Source: Prochilodus magdalenae (Eukaryota > Chordata > Actinopteri > Characiformes > Prochilodontidae). From it: a DNA stretch of 64,000 nt. Below, one piece after another: positions 1-12,062 of the stretch (position 1 is the first letter of the stretch; every line of letters starts with the position of its first letter). Position numbers and translations under genes: made by a program. The DNA is taken from assembly GCA_024036415.1 (NCBI GenBank), contig JAMWET010003424.1, positions 62,001 to 126,000 on the forward strand, in the 5' to 3' direction. The notes beneath the pieces are model-generated. The model saw nothing but the letters and a program-made list of their open reading frames with translations. It was not told the origin of the DNA and did not search any database.

Positions 1-320
1 TTCAGTGGAACAACAGTTCCAAATAACTTTTCGAGTGACTTGGAGTTCACATCTCGTCATACGACATAAGATAAGATCCCCCAGTGGGTGGTGCGTTTAA
101 GTGCATGATTTAAGCCCAGATTCCTGACCTGCAGAACATCTACTATAAGTGGTGTGGACCAAGAAGGTTGTTAAGAGCCTCAACCATCCCAACAGTAGAC
201 TCCTCTCTCTGTTGAAGTCTGGGAAGTGCATTTGCTCGCTGAAGGCAAACACAGAAAGGATGAGGAGGAGCTTCTTCCTGCAGGCCATGTGAGCTCTGGA
301 CCAAGGCCACTAATACTACC
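1..320 (+). mobile_element. LINE 3'-end relic (L2/CR1-like), internally deleted
   Basis: CTTGGAGTTCACATCTCG near 40-57 and the block around 175-300 (CATCCCAACAGT, then CTGTTGAAGTCTGGGAAG) resemble the reverse-transcriptase C-terminal region seen better at 12060-12600 (CTTGGAGTCCACATCTCAG, CACCCCAACAATG, CCCTCTGGAAAG). Frames are broken and the middle is missing. Truncated by the window edge. Confidence 0.6.
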
Positions 321-486
321 TCACTCACACATCACACACAATTTCATATATTGTCTTTCTATGTATGTGCATTTTTATTATATTCTAATTATATTCCATT
401 CTTATGTTTATCATTAAACAAAGCTTACTCTAACCTTTCTATTCTATTCTATTCTATGTCAAATATCATATCTTAATAAACTCACC
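321..486. repeat. AT-rich sequence with short (ATTCT)n run
   Basis: TTCTATTCTATTCTATTCTA at about 437-457 within AT-rich sequence after the LINE relic; nothing else recognised. Confidence 0.6.
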
Positions 487-1432
487 AGACTGGACAATTT
501 TCTGTAAGTAGGCCACATCAATGTTTAGACACTCTTGCATTACAGAAATGTGCAGTTGGGCCAGATTTGGAGGATGCCTCCCTGGTACAATTACGAGGAC
601 AATTTTGTGTAGACTGGGATTTGTGCTACTGCTGGTAGACCCATATGACTGTACGCTTCTATACACCTGCAAATTCAGCTACAGCTGTTGTCCCGCTGCT
701 CTTCGTGTTCACTCAGGTTTGTTGACGGTGGAGCAGAGGGGCGCTGACTTCTCAGGGAGCCCTCATGTCTGTGTGACCTTCTGGCTCTCTCTTTTTACTA
801 ATGCTGTAATAGCCAGGCCTGCCGGAGTCACTGCTGCACTCTGTTTACACCATATAGCGTGTGCAGGTCAGAGCTGACAGTCTGTCTTGTTCTATTTGTC
901 TGAGCTGAGGCCTGCGTTCTGCTGACCCTTATGAACCACCAACATCATTACAGACTAATCAGACGTTACACTCTGCTTTCTTGTGCTGTCTTGTATCTGG
1001 TGTTGACCCGAGGAGGATGGGTTCCCCCTTTGAGTCTTGGTTCCTCTTGAGGTTTCTTCCTTCCTAACTAGGGGAGTTTTTCCTTGCCGCTGTCGCCCTC
1101 GGCTTCCTCATTGGGGGCTCGAACACCAGAATCTTTGTAAAGATTCTTTGTGACAACATCTGTTGTAAAAAAGCGCTATAAAAATAAATGTTGATTTGAT
1201 TTGATTTGATTTTCCTTCACACTATGTCTTTGGCCACGCCCAAATGCAGTCACTCCTTTTAGCCAACCATTAACATCTGCTTTGGAGCCATTTTCTATAC
1301 ATGGAACGACATTCACTACAGTGTACCACACCTTCCCAATCTATGAATCCCATCACACACCCTGCTGGTATTCACAGCCCGATCGTCCTCATGCAGGACT
1401 TACTACCACTGTAAACATGCAAGGTTATCATA
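487..1432 (-). mobile_element. Tc1-like DNA transposon relic, copy 1, split by a SINE-like insertion
   Basis: 487-682 and 1212-1432 align with the copy at 7890-8345 (TAGACCC, ATACACCTGC, CAGTCACTCCTTTTAGCCAA, CTGCTTTGGAGCCATTT). Copy 2 encodes a helix-turn-helix on the minus strand, so I assign the family to Tc1-like elements. The frame is decayed. Confidence 0.6.
683..1211 (+). mobile_element. SINE-like retroposon with (TTGAT)n tail, nested in the Tc1-like relic
   Basis: The sequence GAGGAGGATGGGTTCC ... GAGTTTTTCCTTGCCGCTGT ... GTAAAAAAGCGCTATAAA ends in TTGATTTGATTTGATT. A sister copy lies at 6590-7215. Two other copies of the host repeat (near 8105 and 22850) lack the insertion, so the filled/empty comparison defines its borders. 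Confidence 0.75.
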
Positions 1433-2136
1433 TTATTTCGTTGACTGTGTATGACTATCTATGTAACAAATAACTTTGATTTAATTTTGAATATAGCATG
1501 TAACCACTTTAATCTGTACCGACAATACTGCACAATACCAGGCCGATTAAGGTATTTGCTTAACTCTATGGTGTAAATTACGTTAGCACTGGGTATTTAC
1601 CTCTAAAGTTCAAACAGTAAAATCGTACAGCAGTATCTGTATCAAAGTATCAGGCCAAAAGCTTTGATTTGACCCCACGAACGCAAAAACACTGTTTCCA
1701 GTGTACGTCATGAAACAATAGTATAAACCCTAAAATCAAATCAACTTAAGAAATTAAATCTTAACCTTTATTGTTTCTAGCCGAGTCATATCAACCAAAT
1801 ACTCTGTTTCTTAATTCACTTGACTGACCATAAGTGTCGACCAATTCGGTGTCCCATCCAGCCGAAAAAAAGCCCTGCCCAAAACTACAACTACAAGACG
1901 ACGTCGTTTTAAAAAACCTTATTATTTTTTTGTTCTTGATTCAGATATAAGTTGCGAGTCTGCCCACCTATTTTCAAAAGAGACCATTGTCCTTTCCCCT
2001 CTACCCCCCAAACTGAGCTTCAGCAGTGCTAAATCACCCCAAATTCGTCCTGTGGCTGTCTGTGTGTCATCAGGCAGCCAGACAATACACTAGGTAAATC
2101 TATTTATAGACATCACAAGTTATTTGTATGGCATAT
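1433..2136. other. Intergenic, nothing recognised
   Basis: AT-rich sequence without supported frames, repeats or motifs, apart from a T/A run near 1910-1935. Confidence 0.6.
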
Positions 2137-2389
2137 TTACTGAAGTTCTTTCAAACACTGGTCAGGGAACCAGGAACACAAAGGAAACCTCACCAGACGC
2201 AAGCCACTGCCACTTCCTTTAAAATGCAACCCCCCCTCCCCAAGTAGTGGCCTGGTATTTCTTCCCTCACACATTACTGTAGAGCAATTTGGGTGAGGAC
2301 ATACTACACAAACAAATAACAGATTTTGACTCATGAGATTGTATCATCAGCCATCACAGTGTCTGCCTCATCCTCTTGTGTTGCGCAGT

Positions 2390-2960
2390 TGCTCCAGTAT
2401 GGACTTCATAACCAAGATAATCATGACTGGGATTGATTGTCCACACAGCCTGAATATTCTCACACAGTTCCTGCAGATTTTGTGTTAGAGGTGAAGTGAA
2501 ACCTGGCCTTCTGGACATGTGATGTCACAGTGCCTCCATACATTGATTCTTTGGTTGTCTCCATCAATACAAAAGCAAGACTCGTCACTGAAGATGACCC
2601 GCTGCCATTTTGAGTCACTACATGACAGTCTGGCACGATACCATTGTAGTCTTTGGTGAAGTTGATGTGGTGTGAAGGGCAATGGCCGTAATGGACTGTA
2701 GTTCTGCTTCGTGCAGCTGTCTGCTAGTGGTGCTGGCACTAACAGGATGAGGGCATCACTGCTCACTGAAAGTCCGGCCATCTTGGCTGTTGGGTCAGTC
2801 AGACTCAGCCATAAGGCCTGTCCTTGCTTACATCACATGCATGAGCGAGCGTGAAACTTGAATCATTAGCATGTCTCACAATGTCCTGTCGGTTAATTTC
2901 TTGAGTGTGGAGCTTTTTTTAATCCTTTGATGATGAATGTAAATAGTCTTTTGTGCTCTA
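2390..2960 (-). pseudogene. Tc1-like transposase relic (DDE catalytic region)
   Basis: A minus-strand frame at 2485-2781 contains RLQWYRARLSCSDSKW followed by VIFSDESCFCIDGDNQRINV. This is the second-aspartate block (FSDES) typical of Tc1/mariner transposases. The N-terminus and the rest of the catalytic domain are missing or shifted. Flanks at 2430-2480 and 2860-2950 match the relic at 61690-62110, so both derive from one family. Confidence 0.75.
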
Positions 2961-3504
2961 AAATGAACCACACAGCTGTTTTAAAGTCTCCAAAGATTTT
3001 AAAGTAAGAATATTTAAATGATAAAAAGGTGCTGCATCAAAATTAAGAGCATTTTACACCCTGAATAAAGATCAAATAATAAATTGGCTGAATGCCACTC
3101 TCTCATTCACTATTATATTACTGATCTATGAACATGATTTGTCCTCAGTTCAGTCTTAACTATTTCCCTAAACACGTGATATCAAGATATCAAACTGACA
3201 GATGGAGGGCTCTGGGTCGCTGAATATGACCTCTGTACTCTTCCCATCAGTTGCTATGGGTTGACCCTCCTCTTTGACCCTTCCCACACACATGCATACA
3301 GACTGCCATACACAGTTTACACTCACCCTGCAAGCAAAAGCTGACACATGACAAATCAAAGGCCTACTAAACAACTCGCACCGAACAATTTTCCCCTAAG
3401 GACAAAAATAAACAAAATCGTCCTGAAGCTGGGTGGCCCCACGTCTCTGTGTGAGGCCCACCAGGCCAAGCGCTTCCTCTGAGAGAACACCCCCTCCCCA
3501 CCTC

Positions 3505-3540
<36 letters not shown>

Positions 3541-4475
3541 AACACACCCTTGCTCACTGGGTGGCATTCCCCAAACACACACTGACACACGCTCCTCCGA
3601 ACCATATTCAAATACCGCACTGTTGATTTTCCCATGTTATTGCAATGCTAAAAATGCACCCAATTATTCTGTTCCATTTAGCTTACATTCAGACTACACA
3701 AAGCAGTAATGATTCCTCGCTGGTGAGCTGCTCCACTTATATGATGTAAGCAATGTTTAATCCTGCAGGATTTGTGTTTCGTCCAAATCTGACCCCTCAG
3801 GAGTTAGGCCGTTTTTTTTTCCAGCCTGATGGGTACATGTGTGTTTACGAGGTTCACTGTGGTTTGATTAGATGTATGAAAATATTTCCTGTTAAGCATA
3901 TTGGTCAACGTGTAAACTGTTATGTTATAATTTAGGTTAATAGTAATGGTACTTCTGCTGGAGGAGTACAGACACAACACATACCCAAGTAAGATAGTAG
4001 GTGCGTCCCAATTGCACATTTAATGCTAATGCGAACTGTTGTATAAGTACGTAGTCTGTAGTACAGTAACAAAAGTTATAGTTGAGTACACTCAGAAATC
4101 CACAATGCACACATGGTAATGATGGACACTATTGTCCCACTGAGAAACAGTTCTGGGAAACAGAAAAAGAGGAGCTTTTCTTGTGTGAAAATTTGATTGT
4201 GAAGGCGAGCTGCAGTGATGCCAGGACCACAAATGGTGTCTAACTGCTTAAATGTTCAACCCAAATCTTTCAAAACAGACTGTAAAATAAAAGTTTTATA
4301 ATAAATTGTGATTATTCGTTTATCCGTTTGTGAAAAAACAAATAACCTTTGTCCAGCTCAGTACGGCATAAGTTTTATCACACTGAATCTTACTCTTAGT
4401 AGGAAACAATGTAGCATGCTAATGTTTTGTGTACTAGCCTGCCAAGCTCAGACTAGTAGGGGTAGTAAATAGTAC
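2961..4475. other. Intergenic, nothing recognised besides a (CA)n microsatellite
   Basis: (CA)n at 3509-3536; the frames around 3356-3635 are translations of this repeat and its flanks. The remainder is unremarkable AT-rich sequence. Confidence 0.6.
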
Positions 4476-4975
4476 AGGGGTTGGACAATGAAACTGAAAC
4501 ACCTGGTTTTAGACCACAATCATTTATTAGTATGGTGTAGGGCCTCCTTTTGCGGCCAATACAGCATCAGTTGGTCTTGGGAATGACATATACTGCGTCC
4601 TGCACAGTGGTCAGAGGGATTTTAAGCCATTCTTCTTGCAGGATAGTGGCCAGGTCACTACGTGATGCTGGTGGAGGTTCGTCCTTCTTGGTGGTATGCT
4701 GACATTACCCTGGATACCGTGGCTCTTGATACATCACAAAGACTTGCTGTCTTGGTCACAGATGCGCCAGCAAGACGTGCACCAACAATTTGTCCTCTTG
4801 TGAACTCTGGTATGTCACCCATAATGTTGTGTGCATTGCAGTATTTTGAGCAGAACTGTGCTCTTACCTGCTAACTGAACCTTCACACTCTGCTCTTACT
4901 GGTGCAATGTGCAATTAATGAAGATTGGCCACCAGGCTGGTCCAATTTAGCCATGAGACCTCCCACACTATTTAG
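4476..4975 (-). mobile_element. Internally deleted Tc1/mariner-type transposon
   Basis: The left end ACAGGGGTTGGACAATGAAA and following CTGAAACACCTGG match a widespread vertebrate Tc1-like family with a long TIR. On the minus strand, 4675-4830 encodes a helix-turn-helix (ARLAGASVTKTASLCDVSRA, TVSRVMSAYHQEG). The part nearest the left end encodes the C-terminal EEWLKIPLTTVQDAVYVIP. The catalytic middle is deleted around 4674. The right TIR after CCACACTA is lost. Confidence 0.8.
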
Positions 4976-5400
4976 GCTTAAAAACTGCTAATAAAACAGG
5001 CCTAGGGCTGAAAGATTAGTCTTTATACTGAAATCACAATTTAAAAAACTGCAAAATTCAAATAGCATAACCTGCAATTTGATTTATAGTGTCTTTGGTC
5101 AAAACTGTGTCTTAGATGGGGAACATAAAAGCAGAGCTTGTAAACTGCCTCTAGATAAGTTAGACCATTCAGAAGCAACCAAAAAAAAAACAACCTCTAC
5201 TTCCTGTGACATCACAACCACAGTTAACTAAGAAAGGGGATGCTCTGGTTTCCTACCACCTAATCTAGTCAGTGCCTTGTTCAGATGTGATTTCTTACGA
5301 ACAGCAGTCTATATCCGGGTGCACTAGTCTGGTCCTGGAGAGCTTCTGTCCGGCCCAATCTCAGCTGATTCGACCCCTCAGTTAATTAACAGGTTAAGAA
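4976..5400. other. Intergenic, nothing recognised
   Basis: Unique AT-rich sequence with a short A run near 5180; no frame supported. Confidence 0.5.
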
Positions 5401-5960
5401 GGTGAGTTTGAGTAGAAATGACCACCCAAGAGTGCAAGACTCTTGCACTTGACGTTCTCTCCAAATAAGTAATGTCCTATTGGAAAATCCGTAGCTACAA
5501 AGAGGATTGTTCCAGTTGCCATCCCTCATGTTTTGATCATGTCGCCTTTTTGGTGTTTGTTTTAAAGAGGGGAAGTTGTGTGGGATTTTTCAATCTGGAG
5601 ATGTGTTTCATCATGTGAGCTCAAGCTTGTGTCTGTTGGCCTTTACGTCTGTTGGGCTCTGCTCACTGGATTCCAGCTGTCCGCATGAATATTTTCTCAG
5701 TGAGGAGAAAAATTGGCAGCGGCCGCTGTTCGGCTCCCATCACCTCCACAGACTAAATAAACAGCCCGAACCACCCAGCGCGTCCATCCGAACGGCCTCT
5801 GTTTTCTTTTCTTCTTTGCTGTCTCCTTTTTGAACGCTTTTTCGCCACTGGCTCTCTGCGGAGCCATCTGGACATGTTGGTGTCTGTCAACACAAGGCCT
5901 GAAGCACTCCATCTACGTTCCTCCTCCCCTGAGGTGGGCTGACCATTGGTGCTTTGCGCA
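5401..5960. other. Unique, GC-balanced intergenic block with GLI motif and palindrome
   Basis: Contains the GLI motif at 5420, the palindrome at 5431-5449 and a GLI near match near 5770. It lacks recognisable repeats, unlike its surroundings. The long frames on both strands at 5576-5971 have no recognisable similarity. Confidence 0.4.
5420..5428 (-). promoter_or_regulatory. Perfect GLI motif next to a 19-nt palindrome, ~22 kb downstream of ptch2
   Basis: TGACCACCCAAG followed at 5431-5449 by AGTGCAAGA-C-TCTTGCACT, a perfect inverted repeat with 9-bp arms. A near match (AACCACCCA) lies at about 5770 in unique sequence. Confidence 0.3.
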
Positions 5961-6589
5961 TGCGTACACACCCAATGGCCATTTCTGCTACCCTTGACTA
6001 ATGGCTGGTTTAATGTATTGACACCATTTCATCTTTCTTCTGACCTGCATCTTTAGTTTTTTAGAGTTTTAGAGTGTTTATTCCACCACTAAATTTGCCA
6101 TTGCCACTTCAGATCTGCCAAAGTACCAATCACAGTTCTTCAATTCAACTGTATTGTACTTACACCATTGCGGGAATGTACACTATCAGGCTACTTAATT
6201 AAAAGAATGGATAAATAGTAAGTTATGGTGCAAAGACAAATAGAGAGAGACACAATAGGTGCAAACAGCACTAAGCATATGCAGCAGAGTGAAATACAAC
6301 TTAGTGTTAAGTGTACATATTGGAGGAGACAGTATGTTGAGGTAGCAAAGTGTGCAATTAAGTAGTGGTTGTAAACTGTATATATGTATATATAATAGCA
6401 CTGCAGCTAATGGTCAGGTAAGCGGCTTAAACGGCCAGACAGCTTACAGTAGAGATGTTCAGTATCTAGATTACACAGCTCAGATGTTTAAGTATAGTGG
6501 TCTAGTTAAAGTGCAAGTGCATACAAGTGCCAAACACTGCACCCGATCACTCATTTGACGGTGGAGTGGATGGATGCCAGTGTTTCGGG

Positions 6590-7215
6590 GTTCCCCCAAG
6601 TCTGTGTTACCTTCTGGTTCTGTCCTTTTAGCCAGGCTGTAATAGTCTGCTGGAGTCGCTGCCACACTCTGGAAATGTTCGTACTTCCTGTGTTCCCTAA
6701 TTAGTCCCAAACAGCCAACTGTCTCTCTTTACTCTAACCAAGCTAATGGCTGCCCTCAGGTCCGGCTTGATACTGAGGTTTTCCTGCTACCTGCCTCTAA
6801 CCAGTTGCCTACCTACCCATCCAGACATTGATGGAAGATTGGCTGTGTTTTTCTGCTACCTGGCCCTGACACAGCTGCTTACCTGCCCAGCCTAACCAGG
6901 CTTCCCCACTGCAGACTAATGTTTCCGCTATTGCTACCTGCATCGGGCTATTACTTCACAATTACTTCTTCATTAACAGTTTCAAAATGTAGTTTGGACC
7001 AGAGGAGGATGGGTTCTGGTTCCTCCCAAGGTTTTCTCCTTCTACTCGAGGGAGTGTTTCCTTGCCACCGTCGCCTTCAGCTTGCCCGCCCGGGGTTTCT
7101 TTTTTTTTTTTTACTCCTTAATAAATTATTATTACTGAATTTCTGTAAAACTGCTTTGAGACAACAGCAGTTGTAAAAAGTGCTATATAAATAAATTTGA
7201 TTTGATGATTTGATA
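6590..7215 (+). mobile_element. SINE-like retroposon, second copy
   Basis: Shares GAGGAGGATGGGTTCTGGTT, GAGTGTTTCCTTGCCACCGT and GTAAAAAGTGCTATATAAAT with the copy at 683-1211, and ends in TTTGATTTGATGATTTGAT. A T run near 7100 interrupts it. Confidence 0.7.
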
Positions 7216-7889
7216 CAGTCCTGTGGGCTAGTGGAGTGACCAGAGCTAGATCAGCATCATATTTAAATATCAGCTACTCGCATTCCCTCTCACATAAAGT
7301 GACTGCTGTCCAGCTGCTCCGAGCAAGTCCCAGCAAGTCACTTATTTAAACTTTTCCACACTTGTTGTCAATGCTTATTACGAAAGTTTATTAAACCCTT
7401 GTTTGAAATATAGCCAGATGCTATTTCCGTACTATGAGCATTCCTCATACCAAGGGTTTGCGTGACCTTCGTTTTAAAAGCATGGCCATCGAGTGGAGTA
7501 ACCCCAGACATAACGTTTGTGCCTTGTGTTTAATATCGGGTGGTGTCCGTGGTGTACCGTCATAATGATAAGAGTTCTCTAACAACAGATATAAACTGAA
7601 ATTGAATGTCTAGAATGACCACTGGACAGCTTGTCCATTGCCTTTCCATACTGTCCCCAGTTTGGAAGTACTATTCAGAGCGTAACGGCTGACTAATTTG
7701 TCAGGGGCAGCTAAAGCGTTTAGGGCTGAACCACACAGATAGGCAGTGTGACTATCGGTACTACATACATAGCACTACATTGTGACTGCCACTGGGCATC
7801 CATACAGTTCTACATAGACTACTGGACTGTATTCATTTACAAGCTCACCAGACAAAAAAATGAGAACCTGTGTGTGAAACATACTCAAT
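7216..7889. other. Intergenic, nothing recognised
   Basis: No supported frame, repeat or motif. Confidence 0.5.
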
Positions 7890-8345
7890 ACCATGAACCT
7901 TCAAGAGCACACAGCTGTAATTCAATGTTGGCTGGGACTGGACAAGTTTCTGGATGTAGGCCATATCAACGTAAAGCCACCATCATTTGGTGAATGCCTC
8001 ACCTGCTACAGTTCTGAGGAGAGTTTCCTGTACACTGGGATTTTACCCACTGTTGGTAGACCCGTAAGACCGTCTGCTTCCATACACCTGCAGATTCAGC
8101 TACTTCCTTCACACTATGGTCTTTAGCACACCTAAACACAGTCACTCCTTTTAGCCAATCATTAACTTCTGCTTTGGAGCCATTTACCACACATGGAGAC
8201 ATTCACTGCACCGTAGCACCTCTTCTCAATCTATGGATCCCATCACTCACACCCCGCAGGTATTTATAGCCCCATCATCCTCATGCAGTACCATCTGCAG
8301 GAGCCTAAGGTTACTGCCACCTTAAACACGCAAGGTGACTATTAT
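7890..8345 (-). pseudogene. Tc1-like transposon relic, copy 2, with transposase N-terminal fragment
   Basis: The minus-strand frame 7999-8202 reads VKEVAESAGVWKQTVLRVYQ followed by QWVKSQ. This has the form of a Tc1-type DNA-binding helix-turn-helix (SxxEVAxxxGVxxxTVxxVYxxW). Lacks the catalytic part. Same family as 487-1432 and 22600-23045. Confidence 0.6.
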
Positions 8346-9150
8346 TTTTAGGTGAGCTTACGGTTTTTGAATAGAACTCTGGTAAACCCCTTATTCCATG
8401 GCATATTTCCACCAGTACAATAAAACCTGAAACTTTTGGAGCCATGTTGATTGGGGCTTTAAGTCAAACACTGATTCAACACTTTTTATGGTTTCATGGG
8501 GGCATTTCATCCTACAGTATATACAGCTGTAAGTTCCGTAAGCTACGTTACACTGCAGTTGAAATGCTAACGACCACATTGCAGTACACATCGATGAAAA
8601 GATGTCATGGAGATCAAATCTCTCAAGCTCTTCACAAAACGGCTGCTAACACTGTAAGGACTGGTGATTGATTTAATTCAGGACAGAAGAAAGGAAGGTC
8701 ATCACATGTTCTAAGAACATGCTCTAAGAAACGTCAAATGTGATGTTCATCTTGTCTAAACACTGTGGAATTCACCGGACTCACTTTAAAGTCAGATTAA
8801 TTTGTGAATTGTTAATCACTAGTACTGTCGATCACTAAGGACAGAGCAGTACTTATAACTGAAAAGTAAAAAAGTAAAGTATCCTTAATAAATCTACAGC
8901 AAAGCCAAGTTTGAGAATTTGCAAATTGCTGGATTACTTATGTGCATGAACGGGCTGCAAGAATATAATGCTTTAAATCTTGATTGAAATTTCAGATTTA
9001 CTTCCCACTTATTATTACACTAAACTCAAATTCACTTATGCTAATACTTGTTCCCCTCATGTGCATGGAAATGTTCAGGGTGTGCAATGTGTTTTCCCCA
9101 CCATTAGGGGGCAGTCAGATTGTGTAGATCCTGAAGCCAGTCCTTCGGGA
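8346..9150. other. Intergenic, nothing recognised
   Basis: No supported coding frame or known repeat. Confidence 0.5.
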
Positions 9151-9159
9151 TCAACTCAA

Positions 9160-9485
9160 TATACAAAACCGTCAAAAGTTTGGGATCACCTGGCATAATA
9201 CCTGTTCTTCAGTAATAATGGAAGAACAGTACAATGTAGATTAACATGTATGAACTAGACATGAACTAGACACGATCTGATTGGCCATTTTTCATTTATA
9301 AGTTTATTCATGTACAGATTTATTTACATATCTCGAATCATTTACAGCTTACAACCATGTAACATTAAGAACATCTTTATTTTACCAGTTTCCTACAAAC
9401 TGCTACGAACTTGGAAGAAATTAGTTTTACTGTAGAATGGCTTTATACACCTACGCGTCCCCAAACTTTTGAGTGTTAGTGTACC
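9160..9485. mobile_element. MITE-like element with short inverted ends
   Basis: The left end CGTCAAAAGTTTGGGATCACC and right end CCCCAAACTTTTGAGTGTTAG are inverted complements around TCAAAAGTTTGGG. This is the terminal motif common in Tc1-derived non-autonomous fish elements. No transposase frame. Confidence 0.6.
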
Positions 9486-11650
9486 TGAAGCAGCACTCTG
9501 TAGAACCTTACATCTGGGGCCTTTATGTGTTGGGTGCTGTAGTAGCTTGAAACTGCAGGCCATGCCAGGCCAGGGGACTGAGGAGATCCAACAGTGGAGC
9601 TATTACAGATTAGCCCAAGACCACAAACTAAATGTGCAGAAAGGGTCTTGCATAGTACTCTAAATATCGATATCACCGCTGCTCTCATGTACTGCACCAG
9701 AATCAGTTCTAAAATCCAAAAGCAACATTTCATATTTACTTTCACCCATTCTGGCAGCTTCTGTTCCACTGGCATGGCAAAGGCTCTTGCATAGCTGAGT
9801 GTAAGATGCTGTGAGCGTGAATGAATTCGCCCACTGTGCTCTGTTTTTGGGGCGTTTTGTGCAGGGAAATGGTGTGCCACACGTTTGGCCGGGCCTTGGG
9901 TGTTATAGGAGGCTGATATGAAGCAGGCACTGGCAGCGCTCCTGCATGCAAAGCCACAGCCTTCTCCAGCAGCTTTACTGTTTACATCCCTATTTCAAAG
10001 CTGCAAGAAGACAGCACGCTTGTCAACACAGGTGTGCAGCCACAGCTGAGGCAGTGATTTATTAAACACACAAACAAAGGGTCATTTGTCCAATGGCTGT
10101 TTGTTCTGTTCTGACCTTGGCCCAAAGATGTCCGTTTTTCCTCCCTGAATCCCTGTATGGGACGTCCGCTCCTGACTCCTGATTCCACTGTGTTGGTCTC
10201 ATTGTTAGTTGTCACGCTCAAAAGGGAGACAAAAATGTCTTGCCCCATTTGAAAAGGGCATTCCCTGAATGAATCTTAAATGTGGTTAATAGGAAATCCA
10301 TCTGCGTCTTCGTGGACGGAGCCTGGGCTGGACCTCCTGTGCTCAGAGCAGAGCCGTAGTGGCCCACTGGACCCTTAGTGCGTCGGTACAGGCAAAGCCA
10401 GTGCACGTCTGCACACATATGCACACACCAACAGAAAGGCTGCATGCCTCAATCTGTCATAGTGATGGATTTAGACGATGAGAACCATACTGTGTTGAAA
10501 CACTGGGCGTTCTCCTGCCTCACGGAAGTCCCAGTGAGACAGATTGAATAGACCTACATGTATGGCGGCTAAAGCTACACTGTTAAGCAGGCTAGGCCTG
10601 GGCGATGATGTCGTATGAGCCATTATAAACATAAGTGATTTTAGTAATAATAGAACAGCAGGTTCGGTTTAGCCGCAGATTGTTATAGTAACATCTCATA
10701 CCATGTAGTGGTACAGCTTTGCAGGGTTTGGCTCATTTTCAGTCTGAATAGCACCATCTGGTGGTTAAGGGGACTCATCGCTCTATTATTCCAGTAGCAG
10801 CTTTTACACTGGGCCAGGTGTTCAGTAGAACCTGTCATAAGGGTCGCAGGACAAGGGCTCACAATCAAGGAGCAGCTCCAGCTAGCTGTATTCATTCATT
10901 CATTCATTCATTTGGGTCCTTAATTTTTTAAATTAGTAACATGCATACTTTTCAGACATTCTCCAGTCGGCTACAGGCCTATGAGAGATGAGAGAGCCAG
11001 GGCCGTAGGATGATCATAATGAACTATGGATTTCATTGGCATAGCAAACCTTTTAGGGTATAATAGCAGTATAATATATTTTATTACATTATGATGTCAT
11101 TGTAGGGAACACAATATTACACAGTGGTGGAAATATTCTCCTACAGAATATGCAGAAGGCCAGTTATGCAATTTTTTTCATAATTTGCATTTATTTTGTT
11201 TAGTTTATTTAGTTAAGACCAAAAGCAAGCTTAGATGGTTCAGATAAAAAGATGTAAATAGTTCCATATTGAACTTTTTGGTTCATTTATTTATGATTCA
11301 TTCATCATCCGTATCACTGTGCGCTGCCACTTAGTCTATACCCTATAAGACCGCACATTTATTTATAATACCTTATCTGTACTGTTGTTTACAGTGTACA
11401 GCTACCCGTAACTGTCATCTGGCTTTCTGATTTGACGGTTTTAGAGGACTTGTGAATGTGGAAATACACAGCTGCACTCTTCTCCTGCACAATATTCACA
11501 CTTTATGTTTTTATTATTGTACATACACTCTTCATGGTAATGATAATTTCAAGGCAGTATACTTTACATAGTCACTATACTTTCATTGCATAGCCCTTAG
11601 TTTTTTATTCCACTCATAGCGGTGCATATTACTATTAGTATTAGAGTTCT
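9486..11650. other. Intergenic, mostly unique
   Basis: Nothing coding is supported; the 134-codon minus frame at 9476-9880 has no recognisable similarity. A (TTCA)n run lies at 10889-10912. Confidence 0.5.
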
Positions 11651-11654
11651 ATCT

Positions 11655-11655
11655 A

Positions 11656-11739
<84 letters not shown>

Positions 11740-11800
11740 GTCTATCTATCTATCTATATATATCCATCCATCCATCCATTCATCCATCCATCCATCCATC
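11655..11800. repeat. (TCTA)n then (ATCC)n microsatellites
   Basis: About 25 TCTA units at 11657-11756 followed by ATCC units at 11763-11800. The plus frame rich in YLSI is a translation of this array. Confidence 0.95.
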
Positions 11801-11915
11801 ATCTGAGCCACTTATCCTTCTTGGATGCAAGTGCATACTGGAGTCTATCCCAGCACTCATAGAGCGGACAGCAGGAAACACCCCCTGGACAGGCTGCCGG
11901 TCCATTCCATGTTTC
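11800..11915 (+). repeat. Dispersed fish repeat downstream of the (ATCC)n run
   Basis: CCACTTATCCTTCTTGG, GAGTCTATCCCAGCACTCAT and GCAGGAAACACCCCC-TGGACAGG form the segment that usually follows (ATCC)n in a common teleost repeat. The last string is nearly the 28-bp unit amplified at 62421-62700. Confidence 0.6.
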
Positions 11916-12029
11916 AGTTAATTAACGTTTATTACACTCGTTGTCAAAGGAATAGCTGCACAATGCCTGATGAAGTGCACAGTCAATACAAGGTAGGTGT
12001 ATGGAACAAACAGGCCATTTATTGCAAAA

Positions 12030-12062
12030 ATTGGATGGATGGATGGATGGATGGATGGATTA
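12030..12062. repeat. (GGAT)n microsatellite
   Basis: GGATGGATGGAT repeats at 12032-12060, in inverse orientation to the (ATCC)n at 11763. Confidence 0.9.

Noticed and set aside
9476..9880. 134-codon minus-strand frame
   Set aside because: No recognisable motif, no splice context, and a mobile-element end overlaps its start.
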